64,000 nucleotides of DNA from Gymnorhina tibicen. Lineage: Eukaryota > Chordata > Aves > Passeriformes > Artamidae. Shown here in pieces: positions 13,401 to 24,300 of this stretch. The notes under the pieces are model-generated. The model searched no databases, was not told the DNA's origin, and worked only from the letters and a program-made list of their open reading frames with translations. The stretch is taken from NCBI GenBank assembly GCA_013399875.1, contig VXAZ01002373.1, positions 1,257,070 through 1,321,069 of the forward strand, written 5' to 3'. Within the stretch, counting starts at the first letter, position 1; each line of letters opens with the position of its first letter. A program made the translations under genes and the position numbers.

Positions 13401-15351
13401 ACATGTACCCTGGTTCCAGTCTGAAAATTCTCTAGATTCAATTTTTCAGGCCCACCAGGCATTTTTGTGAAAGTGAGTTGGTTTAGAAAGTAGCTGAAGA
13501 CTGTAGCTGGGATACCTTTTGAAGATTACCTCCCTTCTGCTGATCTGTCAAGCTCACTTATTCAGCAGAAAGCCCCTTGTTTTTTCTGGTGAGGATAGTG
13601 TATGGGATGAAGAAAAAACCTCTCTTGTAGCAGCAGGGAATGTTTTGGGCAGCCCAACCAGTACTCCTGAAACATATTTGAAGTCTCTCACTGTGTCACA
13701 CACTTTTCTATGATTCTGAATGGCTCTTGCAACTTTCTTCTGAATTCTCATAAATTTTCTGTGATCTCTTGAAATATGCATACTGGAAGCAGACTGTTTT
13801 TTTCCTGGAACTAGTGCTATGTGTCTTTAATAACAAGGTCTTTAATTCTGTCACAGAAAATTACATCAGCTTCACTACGAGGTCCTCTCTTGCCCTTTCC
13901 TGTAAGCTATGATTGAGTACTGTCTGAAAAGGAAGAGAGCCACTGTCAGCTTCTCGTCATTGCTCCCCTCTGTACTTTGATGGGTAACTCAGCTGGGAGA
14001 GCTCTGCTAAACTGGGAAGTAGCGGGCAGGATCAAACTGCTTGAGATGGCTCTGAATCTGGGACAGCCTCCAGGACTTGGCTAACACCACCGGCCCAGAA
14101 CAGCCTGAAAGTCAAATAAACCTCCACACATTCAGCAGAAGTTACTTCTAGGCTCCAAATATATGCTGTAAAAGAGCCAAGCTACGTTTGTGCCATGTAG
14201 CTGTGTTTTCAGATCTGAAGCAGGGGGGCAGCAGCTTTACAGCTGCACTCCAGTTTCACAGCAAAATCATTTATCTCTAGCAACTTCACAGATATGAAAC
14301 AGCAGAGTTGTATCACTGTCTATTTATAAGAGGAGGAAACCTGATTGGAGTGTTACACAACAGATAGGAAGGTGGCAGTAATAATGAAGTTATAGTTGCT
14401 GTTAATTGCTTGCCAGGTTTTTAGAAGATTCTCCCCCTGCCCTGCCAGTTTCAAAGGGACATTCACTGTCTTGTCTTTTTCAGGCCTTAACTGTTGTGCT
14501 GAGGACAGACATGCTTTGCTACCTCCCAGTTAGCCACCTTTTTCCATGTAGTTATTCCCTTTAAATTTTCTGGAATGCGGAAGGGGACACATACAAAAGG
14601 AGTGTGTTTTGCTAGGAGGGGAAGCAGAGTTAGAAAGAAACACAGGATTTTGCATTCCTCTTTCAATCAAGAGGTGTTCAGCAGATCTTTTCTTTTATCT
14701 TAAACTCTTCCAGAACAACCTCTGCCATGGATATTAGAGCACTGCAGCGCAGTCAGAGCTGTCGCATGATGATATGTTGAATAATGAACTTCAAAAACGA
14801 ACAGGAATCTAAATAGCTAACTACCCTCATGGCACTTCTTGGGTACTTTCTGTACGTAACAGCTTTTCTTTTCCTAAGGGCTCATGTCACCCATTTGCTT
14901 CAGAGAAGACTGCTCTGTCTCAAGCAGAATAAACTCATCCGAGCGATCAAAACCTGTTTCAGTCAAAATACTAAACAGCAAAATATTTTCTTATTGTCCT
15001 CTAAATCCCCAAGGAAATATCACATCCAAGGCATTTTGCTGGCCACATTGTTGCAGCTCCTCTTGCTTGTGGGTGGTCCATGAAGTGATCGAAAACGTTG
15101 TAAAACTATAGCACTTCCAGGGACAAGTGCAGAGTTAAACATGGTGTTACTGCAGTATTTATTGAATTGCTCCTCTAAAAAGACCAGAAGTGATGTATCC
15201 TACACAAATGCAAAATCTTGGTTTCAGTTATTTGGGGTCTACTTGATTATTTGTTTGTTCATTTGTTTATTTGATGTTACTATATTTTAAGGCAAACCAA
15301 AAAAAAAGGAAGAATAGTAGAGAGGAAAAATCTTAATCAAATATTTGATGA
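10406..15351. other. Intergenic DNA, nothing recognised
   Basis: Short open frames on both strands (for example around 11.05-11.87 kb and 13.5-13.8 kb) have no recognisable domains or codon structure. Apart from a T-run at 11.18 kb, no element was assigned. Confidence 0.6.
11181..11197. repeat. T-run in intergenic DNA
   Basis: A 15-base T-run preceded by TC. Simple repeat. Confidence 0.85.
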
Positions 15352-15740
15352 AAGGTTGGGAGAGCTGGGGTTATTCAGCTTGGACAAGACTCTGAGAAGA
15401 CCTTATTGCAGCCTTTTCATATATAAAGGGGGCTTATAAGAAAGACAGAAATACTTTTTACCAGGTCCTGCAGTGACAGGGGCAATAGTTTTAAAATTAA
15501 AGAGGGTAGGTTTAGACTGGACATAAAGTATAAATTCTTGACTGTGAGGGTGGTGAGACACTGGAGCAGGTTGCCCAGAGAAGTTGTAGATGCCCCATCC
15601 CTGGAAGTGCTCCAGGTCAGGTTGGATGGGGCTCTGAGCAACCTGGTCTAGTGAAAGGTGTCCCTACCCATGGCAGGGGGAGTTGGAACTAGATGATCTT
15701 TGAGGTCCTTTCCAACCCAAACCATTCTGTGGTTCTATAT
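15352..15740 (+). mobile_element. CR1 LINE fragment, 3' end, plus orientation
   Basis: A typical 5'-truncated CR1 copy. It runs through GAGCTGGGGTTATTCAGC, GAGACACTGGAGCAGGTTGC, CATCCCTGGAAGTGCTCC and GGAACTAGATGATCTTTGAG, and ends with the tail CATTCTGTGGTTCTAT. It covers the end of ORF2 or 3' UTR only and codes for nothing intact. Confidence 0.9.
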
Positions 15741-18700
15741 TGCTAAATCATATACGGTAAAGATGTTCAGGAACACCTACAAAAACCCTCGGTGACCCCT
15801 GCTTCAGCTCCCTGGTGGCAACAAACCTGCACTTCCAGTGGCCACAATGCACACTTCACCTGGTGTTGCTGCCCGTTCTCAAACAGCAGCTAGTGGGGTC
15901 CTCTGGTGCTGGGGAAGTTCCTGCTCGCACTGGTCACAAAGGCACATGGAAAGGAATAGAAACTCCAAACTCACCTCTCCCTAGAAATCCCTTACGTCTC
16001 ATTTTTAAGTGGATTGCTGTAAGTTGTGACATCTAAACCACTCAGGACCCCTCAACTGTCAAGCTAGGTTAGCATTTCAGCTGCATTTCAAACACAGTTG
16101 ATTCCTTTTAGGAATAAGCCTTGAAGGTGGAACTGTCACTACGGAGTCAGTCTTACACATGATAAATACAGTGAAGCAGTACAGTCAGTTCCAAGTGTCT
16201 ATTTCAGAGAATACTCTCTTTATTGTGGCTGTAGCCGTAAAAGGGGAGAAATATTTATGCCTTTATGCAAAAGAATGGTTTAAAAAACACTGAGTGGACT
16301 GTGCTGAACATTCATTTAACTTTTTTAACAGTGACACTATCTGGGAGATGTACAGGTTTGGCAATCACTCTCCGGATAGACCAAGGGAGAGGTGGTACCC
16401 ACAGTGGCCACTGAAGGGTGGAATTGTGCATGCTGAGAACAGCCATGACCTTAATTAAATGCTCAGACTTTCAGCTGGATTACCCTAATTTGAAGCAAGC
16501 CAGAGTCCAACACACAAGCAGCTCCCATAGTAGCTAAGTTTGTCCAAAAAAGTCTGGCAACTTGTAGTAGGAGGACTGGGGAAAATGCCAGCCCAGGGTC
16601 ATGGCAGGCTCGATTTCGGCAAGGCTCCTGCAAGCTAGGAATGATGGATAGCACAGAAACTTGATGCACAAGGTATAAACACTGTGGAGTACCCTTTCCA
16701 AATACTGCCTGCTGGAGAATTTGTGGAGTCCCACTGGTCCTTGCCTAGGAGTGAGGCTCACTGGGATGTCTGGGCAGGTAGGATGCAGTACAAGTGGAGC
16801 ATGCTGATTAAGGGATATATATAATTAAGGGTTGTAAAGTCAAACAGAGCAGCCAGAGCCAGCAAGCTCTGTAAACCCTGTGCAGTGCCCCAGTGCCAGC
16901 TCCTCAGTCATAAAGTCCCCCAAGCATACACCAGGAAACAAAAGTTAGAAAGCACTTGTGCTCATAAGCATCTGAACTACTTTGGAGCTGTGGTTTGGCC
17001 AGACAGGGTATGTGTGTTAAATCCTCCGAGAAAATTCACATTTCCATGGAAAGATTTCTGCAACAAGGCTGCTCCTGATGGGCTATGTGGAAAGGGATTA
17101 AAATACAACCTCTGTAACTAATATGAATAATAGAATATGTTGTTCTAAGTAACAAATATAAAGTGGGGCTTTTTTTAACTTAAAACTGTGAGGGTTCATT
17201 TAAACTGAACTTCAGAAAGCCACAGAGATAAGAAATAAATCTTCTCAGATCTGCATGTGTGCCTTTTCCAAACCTTGCTGTTCTCCTAACCCGTTTGTTC
17301 TGTGCCCAGTTCAGCTTTGCACTGCTGCTGAGTGAGGGTGAGCTTGCGTGGCTGGACCGGGCTGCTGCCCCCGGCCAGCACCAAGGAGTGTGCAGTCAGC
17401 TGTGCTCCAGCAGAAGGTGGGTGCTGGGAGCCACTGACAGACTGGTGTGTGGCTCAGCAGCCACAGAGACACGCAAGAAAAAATAAACAGCAACTGGGAC
17501 ACATTTCATTCGAGATTTTTTTTAACTAGATGCTTTTCTGTTTAAAGAGTCGTGTGAGCAAATCTTGCTGGCACATTTTAGAGCTGGAGAGGGAGTCCCT
17601 GGTTTAATCAGGGTCTTAAGGTTTGGTTATGTCCTGGCTAATCGTAGCACCTCGTCACCTCACTGAACACAAAGTTGTATTCACACTGCAAGATTTGTGG
17701 GATTTAGTAGGATTTAATCCCTGTAATGGATGAGAGCACTTTTGACTGATGCAGTTTCTCTAGGCTTGAGCTGAACTGACTGCAAGACCTAGAGCTGCCA
17801 TGAAGCCATGTCTCTGAGCAATGCCTCAACACCCACCCACACATTCCCCCTGCCACAATGCAGTGCTGTGGGCAGTGCAGGCACTGCGGGAATCCTGGCA
17901 TAACTTCAGGCCATTTCAGGCAGCTCCCTCTCTGCTGCTGCCAGATCTTCCCTTAGTATCTGCAAGTAGGAATTTTTTTCCACAGTAGGCAATCCCAGTA
18001 GAACAGGTGATGTAGAGAAGTGAGAGGAAAGGAAAGGTAATAAATCTGTCCAGCAGAAATAAAGCTGACATTTTTAAATTAATAGCAGTAAGTCTGGCCA
18101 AAGCTTTGAGTCTGGCTTTCGGAGTTTGAATCTTACAGGCAGTGAGTCATCTGGAACAATTTTGAATTTTCTTCTTTATAATTTTTTTCCTTGATATTCC
18201 TTGAAATGCAGCTGAAGCTGGAAGAAGAACAGCTGGACCATTCAGTCACACCACCTGGGGAAAGCGTGCTGAGTCCCAGCAGCCAGTGCTGCCTCCTGGT
18301 CGGAAAGACCCCGTGAGCAGCACCCGGAGCATGCGGTGGCGCTGGGCCCTGCTGCCCCCCGGGTGGTGCTGCCCCCCGGTACCTCTGCTGTGCAGGTGGC
18401 ACCAGCACAGGCTGCCAATTCATGCATAGCACAAACAAGAAAAAGCTGCAGTTCTCTCCAGCTCCCCAGTCAGGTGAAGGTGTGAAGAGGCACTGAAAGA
18501 GATATGTTTGAAATCCAGCAGCATAGACAGAGCCAACCTAAAATGAAAACACCAAAAAAAAAAAAACACCAAAAAACAAACCAAACAAACAAACAACTAA
18601 CCAAAAAAGCAAGTGCATGAGTTCAGTAATGGCAGCAGTACGAAAAAGGCAGTTTGCCCTTGGGGTATCTGTTTCTGCTTTCTTTGTGTGCCTTGTGTAT

Positions 18701-20549
18701 TTGTCCTTTGAACTGCTGTGCACACCTGGACATAGCAGGATGCCAATATTAGATACCCAAATTTTCAAGTACCACTAGAAGCCCTTTCTAAAGCTGCAAT
18801 TTTGTCAGTTGCAGAAATTGAGATTTCTTGGGTAGAGCTATAGTGATTTATGTTCTTCTACTTGATTTGATCACCTTACGACTGCTGCTCACAAGTGCAA
18901 TGTTTGATCTTGCTCTGGCTAACTACAAATTTCGCAAATATCATTGAAAAGGCAGTTTCTGTCTGACCTATTGTAATGGATTGGTATTTGACCTTTTTTT
19001 GTTATTTTTAAGTAATTTTCATGTCTGGCACATTTTTTTTTCATCATATGTATGTCCTGTACAGTGACAGAGTGTGATGAATTCTGTAGTTTATCTTCGA
19101 ATGGCAAAATTACTTCCAGCTTCCAACTGGACTTTTTCTGGAAAATTGATGCCTTCTTTTAGCATTCTCACAGACTTTTAACTTAAAACTCTGACATCAG
19201 GGACTGTCTCTACACAGGAAACTTTATGTTCACACTGGCAAAGCCATGGAAATTTTGTGTAGAAAACTGATGTTCTTTAAGAAACAGTTGTGTTACAGTG
19301 TGCACTTTGAGGACTACATTTCCTTTTGTAAACTTCCTGATGATATTCTTCTCCTGATTAATGATATTTCCAAAAACCAGTGGTGAAACTCTGAAAACAA
19401 AACAGCACCATTAGGTGTCTTTAGGGCAAGTAGCAAAAAATTTACTCCATATAAAAGAATAGACTTGTTATTTTTCAGGAAGCACTTTCTAAGAAATTGA
19501 CAGGAGCAGAAAAAGTTCAGCCAAAATATCTCAACAATTTTAAGTAAGAAATTTCTGTGCTTTTTACTGTATCATGTGACAAATCACTTAATCTTTGCTA
19601 CAAAAAGAACAAAAACCATGCAAATGTGACATTCATATTTGTACACACTCCTGGGACATCAATGGACATACAGAGCAGCTAGAGATTTAATCTCAACCTA
19701 ATAGTAATCTCCTCCTTTCATCACTTTTAAGAAAAATATCAAAAAATGTTTCCTTCATCAAGAGCTCCCCCCAGGTTTTCATCACTCAAGTGTTTTCTCC
19801 TCTGCCTCAGGCTGCCTCTTCCATCTTTTTTTAATCTGAATAGGGTGCTTTTGGGACAGCACTGACTGTGGGCAGAGGCTGAGCACCTTTCCTGCCCACA
19901 TCTCCTCTTGCTGGCCTTGGTGAAGGGAAAAGGCCAGCTCTTATGCTTCCAACAATTTGTTACTTAGTTTTTTGTCTCCCAGATGATAAGATTGCCAGAA
20001 CTACAGTATAGCAAGGGTCAGTAATAATTCATTGGATATTTACTGTTCCTCAGTGCAGACAGAAACCATGTTTCCTGCTTCCAAGCCACATCAAATTACA
20101 AATCATGCAGCCCTTGACTGTTGCAAGAGGCAGCACCCAAACCTTCTACAATCTGATAACAACACGACATAGGACCATCACCTTGAGGAGGAAACATGGC
20201 CAGGGCTGGACTATGACCTGCTCGGACAGAAGCTCAGAGAAGAATACTCTGGGTACCTGAGGCGCCACAAACTGGGCACACCAACACGGCTGACTGGCAG
20301 TGCCGGGGGAAGGGAGGACGTGGTGGAGGACAAGTACGGGAAGTGAAACACGCGGCCTTCCATGTTATCCTCTTGTTGGCAAAGGCACAAGAAGAAGCTG
20401 CTCTTCTGAAATATTTTTAGGAACTGTGGGGCTAAAAGCAGATACAGGGAAACCAACCCCGCGGTGCCACTCTTTTATGAGGGTGCTCTAGAAAAGCCAT
20501 CGTCCCAACCCAGCGCTGATGAGACCGCAGGAGGCCACACAGAGCAGTA
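15741..20549. other. Intergenic DNA between a CR1 copy and the WIF1 3' end
   Basis: No gene was recognised. A moderately GC-rich stretch lies at 18.23-18.43 kb and an A-rich tract at 18.55 kb. A moderately GC-rich stretch at 20.2-20.55 kb lies just past the predicted WIF1 cleavage site. Confidence 0.6.
18545..18608. repeat. A-rich/(AAAC)n low-complexity tract
   Basis: A-run of 13 and CAAA/CCAAA units in intergenic DNA about 2 kb beyond the WIF1 3' end. No retroposed gene body was seen next to it. Confidence 0.85.
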
Positions 20550-20571
20550 CTCAAAAAACTAAAGCAGCATC

Positions 20572-20577
20572 TTTATT
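20572..20577 (-). terminator. WIF1: WIF1 distal poly(A) signal AATAAA
   Basis: AATAAA in the sense direction (TTTATT on plus). About 20-35 nt downstream lies a U/GU-rich stretch (GTTTTTTGAGTACTGCTCTGTGTGG split across 20553-20529), as expected for a cleavage site near 20550. Confidence 0.65.
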
Positions 20578-20603
20578 TTATACATAACTGTCAGTATAAA
20601 AAG

Positions 20604-20609
20604 TTTATT
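20604..20609 (-). terminator. WIF1: Additional WIF1 poly(A) signal AATAAA
   Basis: A second sense-strand AATAAA 32 nt upstream of the distal signal. It may act as an alternative or reinforcing site. Which one is used cannot be told from sequence alone. Confidence 0.45.
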
Positions 20610-20806
20610 ACATAAGAGCTGTTCTGTTTACAATATATTATACTGCTTCAAGCTGATGGAGAAACTTCATACATTATAGCTCTACTTTGTTTACAATATA
20701 TTATGTCGGTTAAATGGCACCACCGAAGTTTCTTTGTAATACACAAAACTGTAAAGCCAAAAATAACATTGAATTGAGTTATTTAGTTTTTAAATTAGGC
20801 AACTTA

Positions 20807-20816
20807 TTTATTTATT
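20807..20816 (-). terminator. WIF1: Overlapping upstream poly(A) hexamers in the WIF1 3' UTR
   Basis: AATAAATAAA in the sense direction gives two overlapping AATAAA hexamers. Use would shorten the 3' UTR to about 465 nt. It is AT-rich low-complexity sequence, so function is uncertain. Confidence 0.3.
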
Positions 20817-21255
20817 TTTCTTAGGGAAAAGTCTAAATACACAATTTGTAAAAATTTGTAAAATGCACCTTTCTTTTGTCTTAGGCAAATTACATCTGTA
20901 GTCATTGAAAAAATTCATGGTTAGCATCTACAAAGTTTTCTGCTTGAATATTGTTGCTTAATTTTTGGAAAATATTTGCAGCTATATAACCAAAAAAGGA
21001 AGTTTAAATGCAACTGAAGCATAGTACAAAACACCATCCAAAGCACTGAAAGAAGAAGCCTATATAATCCTGCTACAGAAGTATTTATAAAACTTAAAAG
21101 GAATAGTAAGTGTCAGCCCAGTGGTTTATAATGAAGCTAATAAAATTCCAGCCGGTAATCTCAACTGTAATGAACAGCATTTTAACATTCAATCCATGAG
21201 AGGTTAATGAAGGCTGTGAACTTTGTGTAACACGAACCATTTCAGATGTTGGATT

Positions 21256-21377
21256 TCACCAGATATAATTGGATTCGGGTGGAACGTGCCTCTCCTCGGC
21301 CCTTTTCGGCGAAGGCGTGTGCTGCCTGTGCTTGCTGCCTGCTGGCCTCAGGGCGCTCAGACCGCTGGCTCCGTACC
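21256..21377 (-). CDS. WIF1: WIF1 coding exon 10: C-terminal tail and stop
   Basis: 122 coding nt including TGA, residues 336 (split Arg codon, A|GG) to 375. The tail has no EGF cysteines, is rich in Arg/Lys/Ser/Pro, and keeps the vertebrate landmarks ALRPAG, RQHTPS, AEER and the terminal PPESNYIW. The residues just after the last EGF domain (YGASGLS) differ from mammals. The acceptor is ATTTTCCAG|GG. The exon continues into the 3' UTR. Confidence 0.95.
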
Positions 21378-24300
21378 CTGGAAAATTATCCAGTTCAAGA
21401 AAAAAGAATCCACGGAAGAGGGCTCGCGATCCACAGCTACTATTTCAAGTGGAAACTGTCTCACCCATTTGAACAAATGAATTTACCTTGCATTACAGGA
21501 GTGCTGATGCCTCTCTGTTACCCCTCAGGATGAAGGAAATCCTGCCAGACAGTAAGATCTTGACCTGGCCAGGGAGCCCAGGGACCTCAGCACACCCAGG
21601 CTGTCACTCAGCCCTGGGTTCACATGTGTACCCCCCACACCAGGTGGGTGACAGTCATGATGATCTGCCTGCAAAAGGCTCTAGAATGGGGCATAAGCAA
21701 CCCCCTGGGGAGAATCTGCACCAGCTACCTGAGCTGGGCTTTGGTTTACGGCTGACTGCAAAGAAAAAGAACAGCAGTGACCATAAACACCTAGGGGGAA
21801 AAAAAAAGCAATCTGAAACAGGCTTAGCAGAGCTGCTTTGTTGTAGAAAATGAAAGTGAACAATAAAAATGGAATCCAAAGTATTATGTTGTAATTCTTT
21901 ATAGGTTCATTTACCCATCTCATTACTTAAAGCTCATGGAAATTACTTTGAAAAACTGAGTCCCCTGTTTAATTTTTTAACCACTTCTTTTTAAGAAAAC
22001 AGCTTTATCAAGGAGCCATTCATTTGATTGAATATGAAACAGGTCTCTCAAATTAACTATAAATCTCCTCTCAGGATCTGGTGATGCTTGGTTTCAGTTG
22101 AAAAGAGTGAGTTGCAGTGCATGCACAGGTATGGACACTTAAAATGGGGGTGAATTTTGCCCAAAATGTCCATTTCACGGTTTCTTTGCTGAATACAAAG
22201 AGAGTTTCGCAGTACTAAACACAGCAGGACTGTACCCAAACTCCAAGTAATGAAGGATGCAAAACCTTGGAGCTGACAATAATGTGAGACTATTGACTTC
22301 TCATCACAAGGCAGGTATGAGCTTTGGTTTTGTTGTACAGGTAATTACTTCTTTGGCGATGGTCAGCTAAAGTATGTATTTGTTTTCATTTGCTATCTGA
22401 GTTCTTTCTAAGAAGAGTATGACAGGAAGAAAAAGATCATACTGAACTTATGAACTGTAGCTCATATTGGTTCACTTCCATATATCTTTTTTCTAACCAT
22501 AACTTATATTAATTGTATTTCTCCTTCAAAGAATAGTAGGAATACTTAAACACAAATCCACTAGGTAACAACAGAAAAGCAGACTCCTAATTTTCACAGT
22601 AAACCTAATTTTCACAGAAAAATCCATCTTACTTGGATAAAATTCAGTTTCTAATGAAAATACTATATTTATTCTAATACATTTTGATGTGACAAAACTC
22701 ATATGCATCAACAGGTTTTAATAAAAGCGAACATTCAGTTGATACTGCAACGTAAGGTTCACATTTCTTATGGCTGATTGGTTTTGTAGCTGCAAAATTT
22801 TTCAATTTTTTTATGACTGATTCATGAAACACAACATGTGAAGTGGTAGCCAGCAGTAATAAGCATTAGTACCTTAGGGGAGTATATAAAGATCGTATGT
22901 TGAAGATCTGCTGTTACGGTACTGTTGCACATGAGACATAAAATTAAATCTGAAATTCTTACTGGATATATGCAATTGTATTTCAAATAATTATACAGTA
23001 CTATTTTAAGCCCAATGAAATGATCAGTTGCTACAATAGATGGCAAATGGACTAATAAGCACAACAGAAATTCATTTAGAGGACTTTAACTTTGCTTTGG
23101 GGCAATGTATTTCGTATGCTGTGGAACACGGGTGGGAAGAGGAGGAGAAAACTGTGAAGTTGCTAAGCATAGATCTTGCAGAATTCTTCTAGTTTTCCCC
23201 AAAATTTCTGAAGGACATTTTATTTTTTCTGAGTTTTAATCAGTTTTCAAACCTGTCAGAGTTTTACTTGTAAAAATGCCTACCCAACATTTCAAAGCCA
23301 TTTGATATTACTGAGGAGTATTGAAGGGCTTGGATCCCTTCCATGCTGTGGGTGGAAGACATGCAAGGTCCTCCTCTGATGGATACTGGATTCTGGAATT
23401 TCTAATACAAAAATGATCTTGGTAAAATACTTTCAAATTATTATGAGTTTTTTTAAAGTAGGTAAAATTATGGAGTATTGAAAACTTTTGTTTTATTGCT
23501 TGGATTAAAGATTAGGAAAGAGAGAGTGCAGTATCATTAATGATGCTGGAAAGGCTCTTGAAGCAGTCATTTCTGTATAGCATTGGGTGTGTAACACCTC
23601 CGATACGACTCTCAGGGTTTGTTTCTCACTTACTTTTATTGCAGTGTCTCCCGTGCCAGCCTTCCTTGCACTGGCATTTGTTGGGCTCCACACAGGTGCC
23701 GTACAGGCCACAGCTGGGTTCGCAGACAGCTGTGAAAAAGTGAACAGATACACCTGACCTCTTGACTTTTCATCCAGAGACAGTCACGTCTGATTTCCCT
23801 GCTGTTTCACTGGATGGATTGGTCCTGGCAAGGCTGGGGCTCTCAAAGTAAATCTATGCCTTTGCACTGAATGCGATCAGAGCCCTGAAACAGTCCACAC
23901 CCATCTCTTTACCTGCAAGGTCTGGCTCAGACTCTGGCAGAGAGAATCAGGTTGTACAGCAGAGCTGAGCATCCACCAGAACTAGTGGGAGAAGGAGAGT
24001 AGTCCCCAGGAACCCTCTCACAAAATGTTCTCATTGTATTTAACATGCCAAAGTATTGACATTTTATTAAGCATTTCTCTACTACTAAACTGCTGCTGCT
24101 GAGCTGACACACTGCTGTTTTATAGAAACTCGAGAGTACTGAAGAGACTATGAGGAGACTTCTTAAAAAAAAGGTTTCTAGTTTCATCATTTCCTTAAGT
24201 CTGGTGTATGCTATATGTCCAGAAAGTAAAATAACTTGAATTACTTTGACAACAAACAATTACTACTGACATTATGTAAAAAAGGTACTGTACAGCGAGC

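Larger units (their letters stand above)
20550..21255 (-). other. WIF1: WIF1 3' untranslated region
   Basis: AT-rich sequence between the WIF1 stop codon and the most distal good poly(A) signal. It is about 700 nt. It contains a 17-bp direct repeat (20625-20641 and 20688-20704, core TGTTTACAATATATTAT on the plus strand) and several AATAAA hexamers in the sense direction. The exact end is inferred from the signal, not observed. Confidence 0.7.

Noticed and set aside
21223..21533. Three overlapping plus-strand open frames of 67-95 aa
   Set aside because: They are antisense shadows of WIF1 exon 10.
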